Part shown: piece by piece, positions 22,012-34,107 of the stretch
How positions within the stretch are numbered: the first letter of the stretch is position 1
Layout: each line of letters starts with the position of its first letter
Source of the DNA: Pseudocercospora fijiensis CIRAD86
Taxonomy: Eukaryota > Ascomycota > Dothideomycetes > Mycosphaerellales > Mycosphaerellaceae
Direction of reading: 5' to 3'
Assembly: GCF_000340215.1 (NCBI RefSeq)
Contig: NW_006921533.1
Span: forward strand, 4,924,979-4,988,978
Length of the DNA stretch: 64,000 nucleotides
Notes under the pieces: model-generated
Seen by the model: only the letters and a program-made list of their open reading frames with translations
Databases searched by the model: none
What the model was told of the DNA's origin: nothing
Translations under genes and position numbers: made by a program

Positions 22012-25000
22012 ATGAGGAGACGTCCTTCCGGCTCGGGAGAAGATGAGGACAGCTGCAAGTCCGCACCGACCAGTGCTCCCAGCGACAAGGGCGACAAGGG
22101 CCGCGACAGAGAGCGAGAGATGACCACGCGGGAACATGGCCGCGCGACAAGGCAATCTGCGCGCCAGCAGAAGCGCGAGCCGCAGCAGGCTGGCGCCGAC
22201 TTGAAAGTAATGCCAGTGTCGAGATCAGAACAGAAGGCGGCATGGTCGCGCACCACACCGATATCGAGTCCTGCCCTGGAAGCAGACCCGCAATCAGATT
22301 CGACATTGGCCCCTAGCCGGCCAGACGCCATGTCCGACCAACTGCACAAACTGGCGCGACTGAGAAGTCCATGGCGATGTTCATTTCTCACCCTCGCCAC
22401 GAGCATAAGCGCGATAGTCATTCTGCTGACTGTCATCCACTCCTTCCTGAACCGACAGCAAGACCCGAAAGGATGCGCCATGTCATACATGCGACCGCGC
22501 TTCGACCCTTTCCCCGATTTCGACACAGAACACACTCGTTTTGCAAGCAAATACTCCCTCTACCTATATCGCGAGGGAGGCATAGATAATGGTAGCAAAG
22601 TCAGAGGCATACCCGTACTCTTCATACCTGGAAATGCCGGGAGTTACAAGCAAGTGCGGCCGATTGCTGCCGAAGCAGCAACGTACTTCCATGATGCACT
22701 TCGAGAAGATATGGCCAGTATCCGTGATGGCAAGCGGCCATTGGACTTCTTCACTGTCGATTTCAACGAAGAGCTCATAGCTTTCCACGGCCAGACTCTG
22801 CTTGATCAAGCAGAGTATTTGAATGAGGCTGTGGCATATATCCTAGCCCTCTATCACAACCCTCACCGCTCAGCACGAGACCCAGGATTACCGGATCCCA
22901 AATCTGTTATCATACTAGGACACTCGATGGGTGGTGTGGTTGCGAGGACGATGTTGAGAATGTCGAACTACCAAGAGCATACTATCAATACCATACTTAC
23001 TTTGTCGGCACCTCACGCCAGACCACCGATCTCGTTCGATGCGGCAATGGTCTCGACATATCATGATATCAACACATACTGGAGGGAATCATTTTCAGGC
23101 TCGGCAGCAGGGCGGAATCCGTTGGATGATGTCACACTGGTTTCTGTCGCTGGAGGCGGCTTGGACACCATGATTCCGTCTGAGTACACCAGCCTGACAT
23201 CGCTTGTGCCCGACACACATGGTTTCACTGTGTTCACGTCTAGCATACCTAATGTCTGGACTGGAATGGACCACTTGGCCATCATGTGGTGCGACCAATT
23301 CCGCAAGGCCCTGATCAAGGCTATTTACGATGTGATCGATGTTCGTCGTCCTTCTCAAACACGAAGCCAACCGGAGAGAATACGCGCGTTGCGAAAAAGG
23401 CTATTGACAGGCATGGAGCCTGTTGTGGAGAGGGGTCTTTTGGAGCAGGAGCCCACAACTTATTTGACGCTCGAACACAGCTCCACAGGAATCATGTCGC
23501 ACGGACAGCGTCTCGTGCTGCGATCACTCGGCGACACCGGTGCAACGAAAGCTCATGTGATGCCCATTCCTGCACAGCCATTCACAGAGGGCAGCAAATT
23601 CACGCTGCTCACCGATCAAACCTTGGATTCGGAGGAAGATGACGGCACGCTCTCGGTATTGCTCTGCAGCGTCTTCCCACCTCCTTCGGCATTTCCCGTC
23701 TTGTCGTATGCCATCAATCTGGATGCCTCGAACAGCAATAACGCTGGATCTACGAGACTGGCATGCAAGAATGCGGTGAACGATGTGTCGCTTCTGCCTG
23801 CTTCGACAAATACATCTGCAAATGCCTTCGACAAGGTCAAGCCGTTCTCATACCTGCAGTACGAGTTGCCCTCCATCGCCGACTACCAATTTGTGGCCGT
23901 TGTGGAGAAGGCGAAGGATTTGACACCAGGATGGGTTGTAGCCGAATTCAGCAATGCTGCGGAATCGTCTACACAGGTCAGCAAAGGCCACCACCAGATA
24001 CTAATCAGCGGCATGAAGGTCAAGCTTCCTGCCGATAGGCCCATGATGACCGAACTGAAGATTCCGGAGATTCACTCTACCATGTTTGCGTACTCTCTGC
24101 AGGTGAAGCGCAAAGAATGCAAAAAATACGAGGAGAGCTTTGCACCACTTCTGCGCCAGTACATCGCGGAACCCTACGAGTCGAAGTACTTCGTGAATAC
24201 GAAAGGTGGTAATATCAACGTTCATGGACTTTCTCCATTCATGCCACCACCGCTTGCAGGAGGTCCGACCGACGGTCTGTCGTTGCAGCTTTGGACCGAT
24301 CCGACATGCAATTCCACAGTTGAGGTCTCTCTGCAGGTTGATGTGCTTGGCAGTGCGGGTAAGCTCGTCATGAGATACCGCACTGTCTTCGCCGCCTTCC
24401 CGCTTCTAGTCGTGGCACTGGTCCTCCGGAAACAGTTCAAGGTCTACGACACGACTGGCGTCTTCATGAGCTTCACGCAAAGCATGGACCAATGCATCAG
24501 GTCATCCATTCCGGCAATCTGGGTTGCATTGACATTCTTCGCCGTTGCGGTCTCAAAGTCTAGCCACAGCGTGTGGACAAGACACCTGCTCAGTACCTCT
24601 ACTGGCACCTCTGAGCAGGCCATCGACTTTACTGTCAACGACCTCATGCTGGGCACATCCGATCCCTTTTTCTGGTTCCTGGTGCCTCTCTTCGCCATCA
24701 TCAGCGTCGGCATTTGCATCGTCATGAATTATGTTGTCCTCATGTTGACACATGTTTTTGCACTCATCACTGCACATACTAGGCCGGGCACTCAGCGGCT
24801 TGCAGACGGGTACGTCAAGCATCACATCTCGCAATATCTCATGTCTAACATTGTCTCCAGTACGACTCAATCCTATGGCGGTGCCATGAATCAACGATTA
24901 TTCACGACCGGCATGTTATTGCTGCTTGTGGTAACTGTGATTCCGTATCAATTCGCCTACCTGGTGCTTTGCACAAGACAAATCTTTACCTGCGTTGGCT

Positions 25001-25544
25001 CGCTTAGAGGTGCACAGGAGACTCAATCTGCAGCCAGCTACAACTTCTACAACTACACGCATTCGATGCTGATCCTCATGCTTTGGATTCTGCCTATCAA
25101 CATGCCTGTCCTGGTGGTTTGGATACACAACTTGACAGTACACTGGTGGACACCGTTTTCCACGCACCACAACTTGCTATCTGTGCTCGGGTACATCTTG
25201 CTGGTCGAGGTGATGAGCACGAACAGTATGATACCACGGGTCACGAGCCGGTATGTATCCCACTTTAAGACAGCAATGATGACCATGAGACTGACGTCCA
25301 ATCCAGCATCCGATTCCTCACCAACACATTAATGTTTGCATTGGCACTCTACGCTGCCGTGTACGGCGTCACTTACGCCTACCGGATGCACTACCTCGTG
25401 AACGCGTTGTGTTTCTGGCTGTTCGTCATACACCTCTCGAACGGACCATACTCGCTGGCGAATATGGCGAAATTCTTCTCTGGCAGCGGCTCAACATCGC
25501 CGCCGCCTGGAGGACATTCCAGTCATGGAAAGAAGCGACCATGA
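22012..25544 (+). CDS. BST1: GPI inositol-deacylase (Bst1/PGAP1)
   Basis: This enzyme removes the acyl chain from inositol of GPI anchors in the ER, a step that allows GPI-anchored proteins to leave the ER (established for Bst1/PGAP1). There are two exons, 22,012-25,250 and 25,307-25,544. The 56-bp intron (GTATGT..CCAG) restores the frame (TSR|IRFLTN), giving 1,158 residues, close to the family length. A polar N-terminus of about 120 residues is followed by one membrane segment (TLATSISAIVILLTVIHSFL). The lipase-like domain has the family hallmark PVLFIPGNAGSYKQVRPIA and the nucleophile elbow GHSMGGVVARTM with the catalytic serine. Several hydrophobic segments fill the C-terminal 350 residues. 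Without splicing, the frame would stop at 25,332 and lose the last 79 residues, including a membrane segment. The ATG at 22,012 is the first of the frame; later Met residues before the membrane segment are possible starts. Confidence 0.95.
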
Positions 25545-25825
25545 TTCTAAGGACAACAACAATTCTGAGATACCACCAGCTTTCGTGTTTATTGTTTGTG
25601 TGTGAAAGAGAGGGTGTCCGGTCTGGAATAGGAAGGACTGGGCGACCTTTTTTACTGATAGAAGATGAACCCGGCATGACAACTTTGCATCAACGCATGG
25701 AGCCTCTTTGCAGCGGAAAGCCTTTTTTTTTACTTGCGGCGTCCCGATGTACATACATACGCTTAGAGACACCCCAGTAGTATATAATGAGTAATACCCA
25801 ACGCGCGATTGAGGTTTGAGAAAGT

Positions 25826-27044
25826 CTACACAACAATCTCCTTGGAAACCTTCGAAGTCATCTCACCACCACCACCGCCGACATCCTTCTTCACATTCGC
25901 GGCTTGTTCCTTGAACACTTTCGCCTTCCCATAACTCTCCCTATAACTCCCACCCACACACTCCATCACCGTGATCGGCTCATACTTCTTGCTTTCCCCC
26001 TCTTTCCTACAATTCGGCAAGCAATCGATCACATAATCCGGATGTCCCGAAAAGAAAAACGGGACGGAATATCTTTCTTTTCCGCTCTTGTTTATCACCC
26101 GGTGCAGGTTGCTGATGTATAAATCGTTGGACCACCGCATGAACATGTTTCCTAGGTTTACTACGTAGGCGCCTGGGACGGGGAGGACCTGTGAATTTTT
26201 TTTAGAATGGATCGTGGATTGGGGATGGGAAGGGAAGGGATCAGCTTACGTCGAGCCATTCGTTTGTGGATTTCTCGTGGACTTGGAGACCGTCTACTTC
26301 GTCTTGCATCAGGAGCGTGATGGAGCCGAAATCCGTATGCGCGCCGATTCCGCGGGTGAGTTTTTCGTCGGAGGTTGGCGGTTGGGGTGGGTAATGCAGG
26401 TATCTGAGTGTCGCTACGGCTCCGGTTGTGAAGGGTTGGAAGTAATCTTCCGGCAGGTCTAGGGTGAGGGCGATCACGCTGAGGACTTCGCGGGCGAGGG
26501 TGTGCATGTGGGAGTAGTAGTGCATGGATACGCGGCGGAATTTCTCGGCGTCGAAGGAGGGATGGGAAGGGGTGGAGGGGGGCCATTGGTTTGGACCGCT
26601 GTTGAGCTTTTCGCCGGTGAAGTAGGGGTGGGATTTTGAGATTTCTTCGCCGATGTAGAAGCCTTCTTTGAGGTCGGGGTTGGTTCCTGCTTCGAGGATT
26701 TGGGAGCCGATGGATTCGTAGCCGCGGTTCCAGGTTGTGTTGTCTGGGTTGGAATTTTTGATGAGTATGATGGGTATCGATCGATTCTTTTTTTAACAAA
26801 GATACACACCTTTGTGCACTTTCTCCTTTAGCTCCTGAGGGAGATTGAAGAATGATTTCAAACTATCTAGCACATCTTCCTGCAGTTGTCGAGGAACGCG
26901 GTGCCCGACGATTTGGAAGAATCCGTTGCGAAGACAACATTTCTTGACCGTTTCAACCAATTCAGACTTGGCAGCTGCATCGTTGCCGTAGATTACGGAA
27001 AAGTCGAGGATTGGAGGTGCTTCTGCTATTGGCTTTGACGACAT
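25826..27044 (-). CDS. 2-oxoglutarate/Fe(II)-dependent oxygenase, isopenicillin-N-synthase-like
   Basis: A non-heme iron oxygenase of the isopenicillin N synthase/flavonol synthase fold. It couples 2-oxoglutarate decarboxylation to oxidation of an unknown substrate. Three exons: 27,044-26,810, 26,743-26,250 and 26,188-25,826, with introns GTGTGT..CCAG and GTAAGC..ACAG. They give 363 residues. The N-terminal DIOX_N region begins PPILDFSVIYG and contains NGFFQIVGHRVP. The iron ligands are H214 and D216 (HTDFGS) and H272 (NLHRVIN). R282 and S284 (RYS) are the 2-oxoglutarate-binding pair, so all key residues are present. It lies on the same strand as xanthine dehydrogenase, about 0.4 kb downstream of it. 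Fungal XanA is also a 2-oxoglutarate enzyme, but of the TauD class, and this protein does not look like it. Substrate not predictable. Confidence 0.92.
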
Positions 27045-27460
27045 ATTTTACGATGTCTTCTTCTTGATGATGAGTGAGGTTAGAACACGATCAACTGAGA
27101 GTTTTTGACATGATATCCAGCATTTGAGAACTGCTGATCATCACGGGCAGTAGATATCGAGAGCTCCGCCAGATGAGGTTCTTCCAGAACAAGGTGGGTC
27201 GGATGGACCCGCTTGGCAGCAGGGAGAGATATGGAGGAATGGGGAAATCTTGTGACCAAGTACCCTGTCGTTGCAAAAGTGGGGAGTCAGTGCGCACGCT
27301 CGTGACATGCGCTTAGAGATGACCATTGATCTTGCGCCAAGAGGATATATCTGGTTTCTCTGGCGGCAATGTGGGACTCTTGTCTCCAGGAAGTAGTGGA
27401 CGTGATCCGCTTCTCTTACGTCTTGTTTGTGCAAGACCGGGCGGGCAATGACTGACTCTC
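27045..27460. other. Intergenic between xanthine dehydrogenase and the oxygenase
   Basis: About 416 bp that must hold the xanthine dehydrogenase 3' region and the oxygenase promoter. I see no motif that I can name. Confidence 0.4.
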
Positions 27461-30400
27461 TCAAGCTACAGATACCAGGAAGCTCTTCTCGCCGTATTTA
27501 GGCTCAACTGTGCCCATTGCCAGGATTTCATCACCCACTGCAAGTCTCAGTCGCTCGGCGGTCGCAGGACTGTCGAGGACCAGCGGCTCTTGCACTCCAC
27601 GATCCGCTCTAGCACTCTTCAATGCCTCCCGCAAAGCAAATAAGACGGTTGCTCCAAGAAATAAAGGTGGCTCGCCGACACCTTTGCTGCTCTGGATCGA
27701 CTTTAGATGTCCCCACTCGACGCCTTGTAAGTAGCTGACATTGAATTCTTGCGGAATGTCGGCAAAGCCTGGAATCTTATATGTTCCAGGTCCGCGGGTA
27801 AAGAGCTGTCCGCTGCGCGTCCAAAGCGACTCCTCGATAGTAAACAGTCCTTGACCTTGCACAAATGCGCCCTCTATCTGTCCATAGTCGATAGCTGGAT
27901 TGATGGAGCGTCCGATATCCATGTGTATATCTGTGCGTAGCACTGTGTGATCGCCAGTAAGAGTATCAAGTTCAACCTCCGAGCAGGCCACACCTTGCGT
28001 CCAGTAGTAGTACATATCTTTAGCCGTCTCTGGGTCGTGGTTCCATGTATAACCCACTCGGGGCATCTTCCAGAAACCGGTGGCATTCAAATTGACGCGA
28101 TCCAGATATGCGGCATGTGCGATGGCCGCCATGTCATTCCCGTACTTGGCTCGATACGGCTGCAAACGCTCATTGAGCTGATCACATGCGTCCTTGATGG
28201 CCATTCCATTGAGATCGCTCCCAGATGAAGCTGCAGTCGGAGAGACGTTGGCAGTGTAGTAACTGCTGGTATCGGACGTGTAGACGGAATCGAGCGGTAC
28301 GTCCAACTCTTCTGCCGCAATCTGACACATCTTGGTGTAGAGTCCTTGGCCCATTTCGGTGCCGCCGTGGTGTAGGAGAATGCTTCCATCGGCGTATATT
28401 TTGACCGCAGCCGTGGCTTGGTTCAGATTTAAGGCTGTTGCGAATGAAATGCCGAATTTGCATGGCAATAAGGCGATGCCACGTTTCCGCCATTTGTGTT
28501 GCTGATTGAAAGCCTCGATGTTCTTTTTCCGGGTGGAATAGTCAAACCTGCCGTAAGACTGTTCCAGTAGCAGCGGAATATGCCAATCGATCCCGAGCTT
28601 CTGCAGAAAAGGAGTCCGATGCTCTTGCCGGTAGAGGTTCTTGGCTCGAAGCTCCTCTATCGGTATGTCCAATCGCTCGGCAATGTTCGTCATGTAAGCT
28701 TCGGCCATGAACATACCCTGTGGCGCGCCAAAGCCTCTGAATGCCGTGTTACTGTGAGTATTGGTCTTGCAGACATGGCCCCTAGCGTGACAGTGCGGAA
28801 TCTCGTAGCAATTGTCGAGATGTGTCAAAGTGCGGCCCATCACAGCAGTGCTCATCTCCGTAGAGAACCCGGCGTTATTGTAAACATCGATGTCGAGCGC
28901 CACAAGCGTACCATCTTTCATAACACCGACCCTCCAGGTCGCCTTGAATGGGTGTCGCTGTCCGCTCGTGATCATGTCTTCTTCACGAGTCAGCATCATC
29001 CGCACAGGACGCTTTTCCTTCTTCGCAGCGAGAGCCAATGCGCACGCCAAAGGCACGCAGCGAGACTCCTTGCCTCCGAAGCCACCACCCATACGCTTCA
29101 CTCGGGAGTCGACCCGATTGCTCGAAACACCAAGCACCTTCGCGACGAACTCCTGGTTCTCCATTGTGTTCTGCGTACTGGACCATACCTCGACCTTGCC
29201 ATCTTCTGCAGAGGGAACGACCATGGCCGCTTGCGTTTCGAGGTAGAAATGCTCTTGGCCACCCATCCGAATGGTGCCTTCAAAGACATGATCGCAGGTC
29301 TGGAAGATAGCTTCCATGGCTTCACCACCCTCAGCAGCAGCTCCTTTCCGGAGCTCACGCGGAAATGGAAAGTAGCTCTCAGCCTCGATCGCCTCGTCAA
29401 TTGTGAGGATGGCAGGTAGGTCCTGGTAGGCCACTTTGACCAGATCCGCCGCCTTCCGAGCTTGAATGGCGGTCTCTGCATAGACAAGTCCTATAGTCTG
29501 CCCATGGGATTTGACCACGTCCGTAGCGAAGAGTTCTTCATCTTTGACTACGGAGCCCCAGATATTCGCTCCTTCTGGGACATCACGGTGATCAACGTAG
29601 CCGATCGCCAGTCCGGGGCCAATTGCCGCGGAGTAGTCCACACTGAGAATTTTCGCATGAGCTTTTGTTGAGAACACGAAGGCGCCATGAAGCTCTCGAT
29701 CGTGCTTCGGTATGTCGTCCAGATACTCCGCTTCACCAGTACCGTGCTTCAAGCCAGATAGATGAGGAACTTGCTGACCTACCACACGCAGCGCCGTTGG
29801 GTTGACATTGTCTCGGGCACCATGCGATATGCCTCGATGGATCTCATCGACCAGGTCTTGGTCGTATCCGCCAAGATTCAGCTCTCGCATAACCTCGTGC
29901 CAGAAGCGGGTGAAGAAAGATAGAGACAGTGTAGTCCGATACGTGGCCATTCCGCCGGGAACACCATACGGGAGCCCAAGCTCTTCGCGAAGCGAAAGTA
30001 AAGCGTCGCGGAGAGTGCCTGGATCCTTCCACTCTCTGCCTTCCAGTAATGCCTGCGTCTTGGGAGCCAAACGAGTGATGGGAGCCATTCCTCCGAATGC
30101 ACACGCAACATGTTCCACGCGACCGTTGTGATTGAGTCTAACTCGGAAGGCACTTGTCACAATAGCAATGTCATCGTCCTTGCGCTTTGCTTGCTTGTAT
30201 GCTTTGAAGACTTCCGTCGAGTCTGCTGGTGGAATTGGCAGGATGATCTGAACAATGACAGCGTCGCGCGAAAGAGCAATCTTCCGATATCCCTGGAAGA
30301 ATGTCTCAATTGGTAACACCACAGTACCGTTCGCTAAGCTGCGGGTAACAACTTTGGCTCCTGATGCAAGAAGCACAGGATTCATGTCTGAGATCGGAGA

Positions 30401-31883
30401 TGCTGTGGCCAGATTGCCAGACAAAGAGGCTGCGTTTCGGATCTGACGACCGGCGAAATACCGCAACTGTTTCCTAGTAGCCTCCAATACAAGTCCTCGC
30501 CGTCCAAGCTTTGCCGATGCATTGGCGCAGAGGCTTTCCAGTTCTGTCAATGGCGTTCCACCGCCAATTTGCAGTTCTCTCATTGAAGCCCACTCAGCAT
30601 CACTCTGAGGCAACTTGGTCTCCAAAAGCTCTGGAATGTCGCCGATGTAGACCATTATTGCAAACTTTGACTTTCGAAATCGAATGTCGACTTGCACTTC
30701 GCTTGAACCGCATACCATCTGCGCAGAAGGGTCAAGATTCTTGATTCGAAGAAGCTGATCAAGACTCGTAGGTCGCAGCCACATCTTTTCTGAATTGCCA
30801 AAACATAGCGGTTCGCAAGAGAATTTTCGTAGCGCCGGCGGAAATATGAGCTCGGCGTCGGATCGGTAGGGGCTGAAGTCCAGATCTAATCCATCAAACA
30901 TGTTAGGGCGCTTCCTCTGCTTCTCCTCGTGCGTGATATCGGTGACAAATCCATAATCTGAGGCGTGGATCTCTGTCTCCGTTGTACTGGAAGGCGGACG
31001 ATTAGGACTACCGTCACTAGAGCATTCTGGATCTGACATCGACTCGTCACTAGATTCTGCTGAAGCCTCTTTCTTGTCTCGACAGCATCCTCCCGGCCTT
31101 CCACACGACACTTTTGCATCTTTGCAAATGGTCTGCACTTGCCTTCTTTCTTCATCTTCAGCAGCCAGTGAGACATCTGCGCTGCTGTGATCATCCTGGA
31201 TTAGTTCGCAACCCAAGTCTGAGGTGATGAACGTCTTGACTGCTGCGAGTATTGGTTTGTATCCGGTACAGCGACATAGATTTCCTGTATTTGCCGTGTC
31301 AGTATGTGAAGCACTCTCGACAGCCGGAACGTTCTGACAGACCATCCAAGTGGCCCTCGCTCTCAACCATTCGCTCTGACAGCGTGAAAGCTTTAGTCGC
31401 AGGGTCGTAGGCATTTCGGATCATGGCATAAACACTCATAACAATGCCTGGAGTGCAGAATCCACATTGTGATCCATGAAGCTTTGCAAGTCGTTCTTGA
31501 ATCGGATGCGGTCTCTCTACGTTGCCCAAACCCTCAACTGTGATGAGATGCTTGCCCACAACACCGACCAACGGAAACAAACATGCATTGACAGCCAGAT
31601 GTTTAATCGTTCCCGCGCGATCAAGTTGCTGCAAGACCACTGTACAAGCACCACAGCCGCCCTCGCCGCATCCGAGCTTGGTGCCTTTAGCATCGGGCCG
31701 AGATCGAATATAGTCCAGCAATGTCCATTCTGGATCGGGATTCTCAAGCTCGATCTTCCTACCATTCATATAAAAGCGCAGAGTGTTGTCGGTGAACTCA
31801 GACTCGATGATCGGCTGTACTTTCTGGAATGCCTCTGGTATTGCTGGTCGCCGTAGCGTGAACGGCAGTGCGTGAGGCATCAT
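27461..31883 (-). CDS. hxA: Xanthine dehydrogenase (purine hydroxylase I type)
   Basis: Oxidises hypoxanthine to xanthine and xanthine to urate in purine catabolism, using molybdopterin, two 2Fe-2S clusters and FAD. Two exons: 31,883-31,343 and 31,284-27,461. The 58-bp intron (GTCTGT..ACAG) rejoins HLDG to NLCRCTGYKP. The product is 1,454 residues, somewhat longer than the roughly 1,350 usual in the family. Cluster motifs are CGEGGCGACTV, CGFCTPGIVMS and NLCRCTGYKP. A variable Ser/Glu-rich linker with a CGRPGGCC cysteine group spans about residues 205-315. The FAD domain follows, with QIRNAASLSGNLATASPISD. The molybdenum domain has KRMGGGFGGKESR and, near the C-terminus, GVGEPPLFLGA with the catalytic Glu. 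The ATG at 31,883 opens MMPHALPF; the second Met is equally possible. The symbol follows Aspergillus usage. Confidence 0.96.
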
Positions 31884-32640
31884 TGTGGTTGCGAATTAGA
31901 TGCTATGTGACGGGATTTGGCATGGGAGTGTCCTGTTCAATGCGTGAAATGTGCTCACGGCTATGTTTGCAATGCACGAGCATAGGATAGTATTGCTGCA
32001 CTTGAAGGAAGTGGGGTGCGTGGTAGCAGTAGTACTGCAGTCGAAAGTGGGGAAGGGAAGAGGTCTGATAAGAGGTGGATTCCAATGCCAATCCAATGTT
32101 GAGCTGCGGACGACTCTTGGAGCCCACCCATACCCATGCCCATGCCCATGCCCATGCCCATACCCATACCCATGCCCATGCCGCCGTCGACGTCGTTGTC
32201 CACGTCTCACTGTTCACATCATCCTCCTACGCGTGTTGCATACAGTAAGTTGGAGGAGCATATTGTCCTCGCCTCTCCACCTCGTTTGCCATTCGCCTTC
32301 TGCTGTAGCCCACTCTTCCTTGTGCAGCAGCTGGACTCTGGAGATCAAGTCTTCGCCATTGCAGGGCTTTTTCGAAGGCATGCCAACTGCTGGCAAGTGA
32401 GGTTGTGGTCAAGGACAAACGGAGGCGCTGAGCTTTGTTTACGTGCACATCTCAGAGGAAACAGCCGGAGTCCAAAAGCGGGCTAGCGAGCGTCTGCATG
32501 CTGAGACAAGACAAGGTCAGAGAACACGAGGCAACTCCTTTTACACATCACATAGCATAGCATCATAACCTCGTGACTGTTTCTATATCCCATCACATCA
32601 TTTCAACAAATGCTTCTTCCCTTGAAACATGAAAATCCGA
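31884..32640. other. Xanthine dehydrogenase upstream region
   Basis: This 757-bp stretch lies between the xanthine dehydrogenase start and the GH30 stop codon. It contains the CCCATR repeat listed separately. No gene is supported; overlapping frames on both strands are by-products of the hexamer. Confidence 0.5.
32128..32182. repeat. CCCATG/CCCATA hexanucleotide repeat
   Basis: About nine tandem copies of CCCATR with G/A variation at the last base, roughly 250 bp upstream of the xanthine dehydrogenase start. On the complement it reads YATGGG, so it is G-rich on the gene's coding strand. Confidence 0.9.
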
Positions 32641-34107
32641 TTAAGAAATCTTGGGCAAAATCCAAGTCACCACACTCTGCGGCGGGATGGTTCCACTCCA
32701 AGTCTGACCGCTGGTAGTGTTGAGTGTCATATAAACACTGTTTGTAACAGTGCTGAGAAAGACGACAGTTCGCGTGCCATCAGGATTGATGGATCCGACA
32801 CTCTGGACAGCCTGTCCATTTGAAATGCTCCCACCACCAGCGACAGGCAGGACTCGTGCACCTCCAGGCATGAACTTACTGAACTGCGCCATCATGTAGT
32901 AAGCAGTATTCAGTGTATAAGATCCATCGTTATTGATGGTGACGAGACCGGTACAGTGTGCGCAGCCATTGTAGATGTGAGGACCGTTGTTCACATCGGC
33001 AGCGAGGTTCCAAGCCATCGCTCCCGAAGCCCAGTTTTGTAGAGGGCCCATGGTGAATGCTGCGGCGTTGTACCAGGGAGGTGTGGAAGGAGTCCAACAT
33101 TCGGTCATGTATTGGATCACGTTGGTGTTGTTTGCTTTGAAAGAGGAGAGGACGTCCCATCCTGAGGTGCCGGAGTAGCAGTGCCAAGCTACCGTGTTGA
33201 CGTATTGGCCTGCATGGTCAAGGATTGTTTGAGGATAGGATGGCTTGTCTGTGTTGTGATCGTAGGCCCAAATCTGAGTAGTCAAGCCTGCTTGAGCGAA
33301 GGCTGGCCCGAGACGGTTCTTGATCAAGAGAGCGTTCTCGTAGTCATATACGTACATAGTCGGGAAGCCAGCAACAGAGTTCAGGGGTTCGTTTTGTAAA
33401 GTGATGGCATTGACTGGTGCTCCAGCATTCTGGTAGGCTTGAATGTACTTGACAAAGTAGTTGGCGAAGGCATAAGAGTAGTCGGTCTCGCTAGAGTTGA
33501 GATATGTATCTTGTAGATTGTTGTTTTTGGCGTTGCCTGTGAGAGCTTTGTTTCTCTTCATCCACCCAGGTGCGCTCCAGGAAGAACCAAGGAGTGTCAT
33601 TCCAGGCTGAGCTTTCCGCATCTTGGCAAGTACGGAGGCCATGGCTGTGCCATTCGTACCGAGCGTGAAATTGGCCAGATTAGGATCAGGCTGATTATTG
33701 TTGTCGTCATACGTGTAGTTGGTGGCACTCATGTCGGAGCCACCGATCGTGTGCCGCATGAGGGAGAAGTTCGCTCCAGATGTTGTCATCAACGTATTGA
33801 TCAGACTGTTCTGATTGGTGCTTGACATTCGATTAAAGGTGACGACGGTGGAGTCGGTCACCGCCGCGCCGAAGCCGGTAATGTTCTGTCGGTACGCAGC
33901 TGCAGTGTCGTTGAGCACCAAACCCCAAGCTGTTGTGCCAGACGGCTGAGTGCCGGCACCACGGGCAGGGGCAGTAATGGCACTGAGCTTGTATGTGCCA
34001 TTGTAGTCGCTGCAATAAGCTGATGTGGAAGACTGCCGGATCTCTAATGGTAAGGCAGCGATGGAGATGGCACTGGCAATGAATGAGACGATAGCGAAGC
34101 TCAGCAT
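32641..34107 (-). CDS. Secreted GH30 glycosidase, probable endo-beta-1,6-glucanase
   Basis: Single exon, 488 residues. Residues 1-19 form a signal peptide (LSFAIVSFIASAISIAALP). The GH30 catalytic barrel follows: ITGFGAAVTDSTV near the start, FSLMRHTIGGSDMS, LLGSSWSAPGWMK, the acid/base Glu in ITLQNEP, and the nucleophile Glu in YMTECW. The C-terminal beta-domain ends VVTWILPKIS, normal for the family. It likely acts outside the cell on beta-1,6-glucan of fungal walls, in wall remodelling or mycoparasitism; glucosylceramidase and beta-1,6-galactanase are other GH30 activities. Many N-glycosylation sequons (for example NYT, NLS-like and NNT) fit secretion. All catalytic residues are present and no intron is needed. 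Confidence 0.93.
   Translation of the reverse strand: MLSFAIVSFIASAISIAALPLEIRQSSTSAYCSDYNGTYKLSAITAPARGAGTQPSGTTAWGLVLNDTAAAYRQNITGFGAAVTDSTVVTFNRMSSTNQNSLINTLMTTSGANFSLMRHTIGGSDMSATNYTYDDNNNQPDPNLANFTLGTNGTAMASVLAKMRKAQPGMTLLGSSWSAPGWMKRNKALTGNAKNNNLQDTYLNSSETDYSYAFANYFVKYIQAYQNAGAPVNAITLQNEPLNSVAGFPTMYVYDYENALLIKNRLGPAFAQAGLTTQIWAYDHNTDKPSYPQTILDHAGQYVNTVAWHCYSGTSGWDVLSSFKANNTNVIQYMTECWTPSTPPWYNAAAFTMGPLQNWASGAMAWNLAADVNNGPHIYNGCAHCTGLVTINNDGSYTLNTAYYMMAQFSKFMPGGARVLPVAGGGSISNGQAVQSVGSINPDGTRTVVFLSTVTNSVYMTLNTTSGQTWSGTIPPQSVVTWILPKIS

Noticed and set aside
25332..25544. Separate small membrane protein gene
   Set aside because: A 56-bp intron with good splice sites joins it in frame to BST1 as its C-terminal exon.
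31903..32217. Gly/Met/Trp-repeat and Pro/Met-repeat proteins around the CCCATR array
   Set aside because: Frames on both strands are produced by the hexamer repeat; there are no flanking coding signs.
25826..34107. Secondary-metabolite gene cluster around the oxygenase
   Set aside because: No polyketide synthase, NRPS, terpene synthase or pathway regulator is visible; the neighbours are primary metabolism and wall enzymes.
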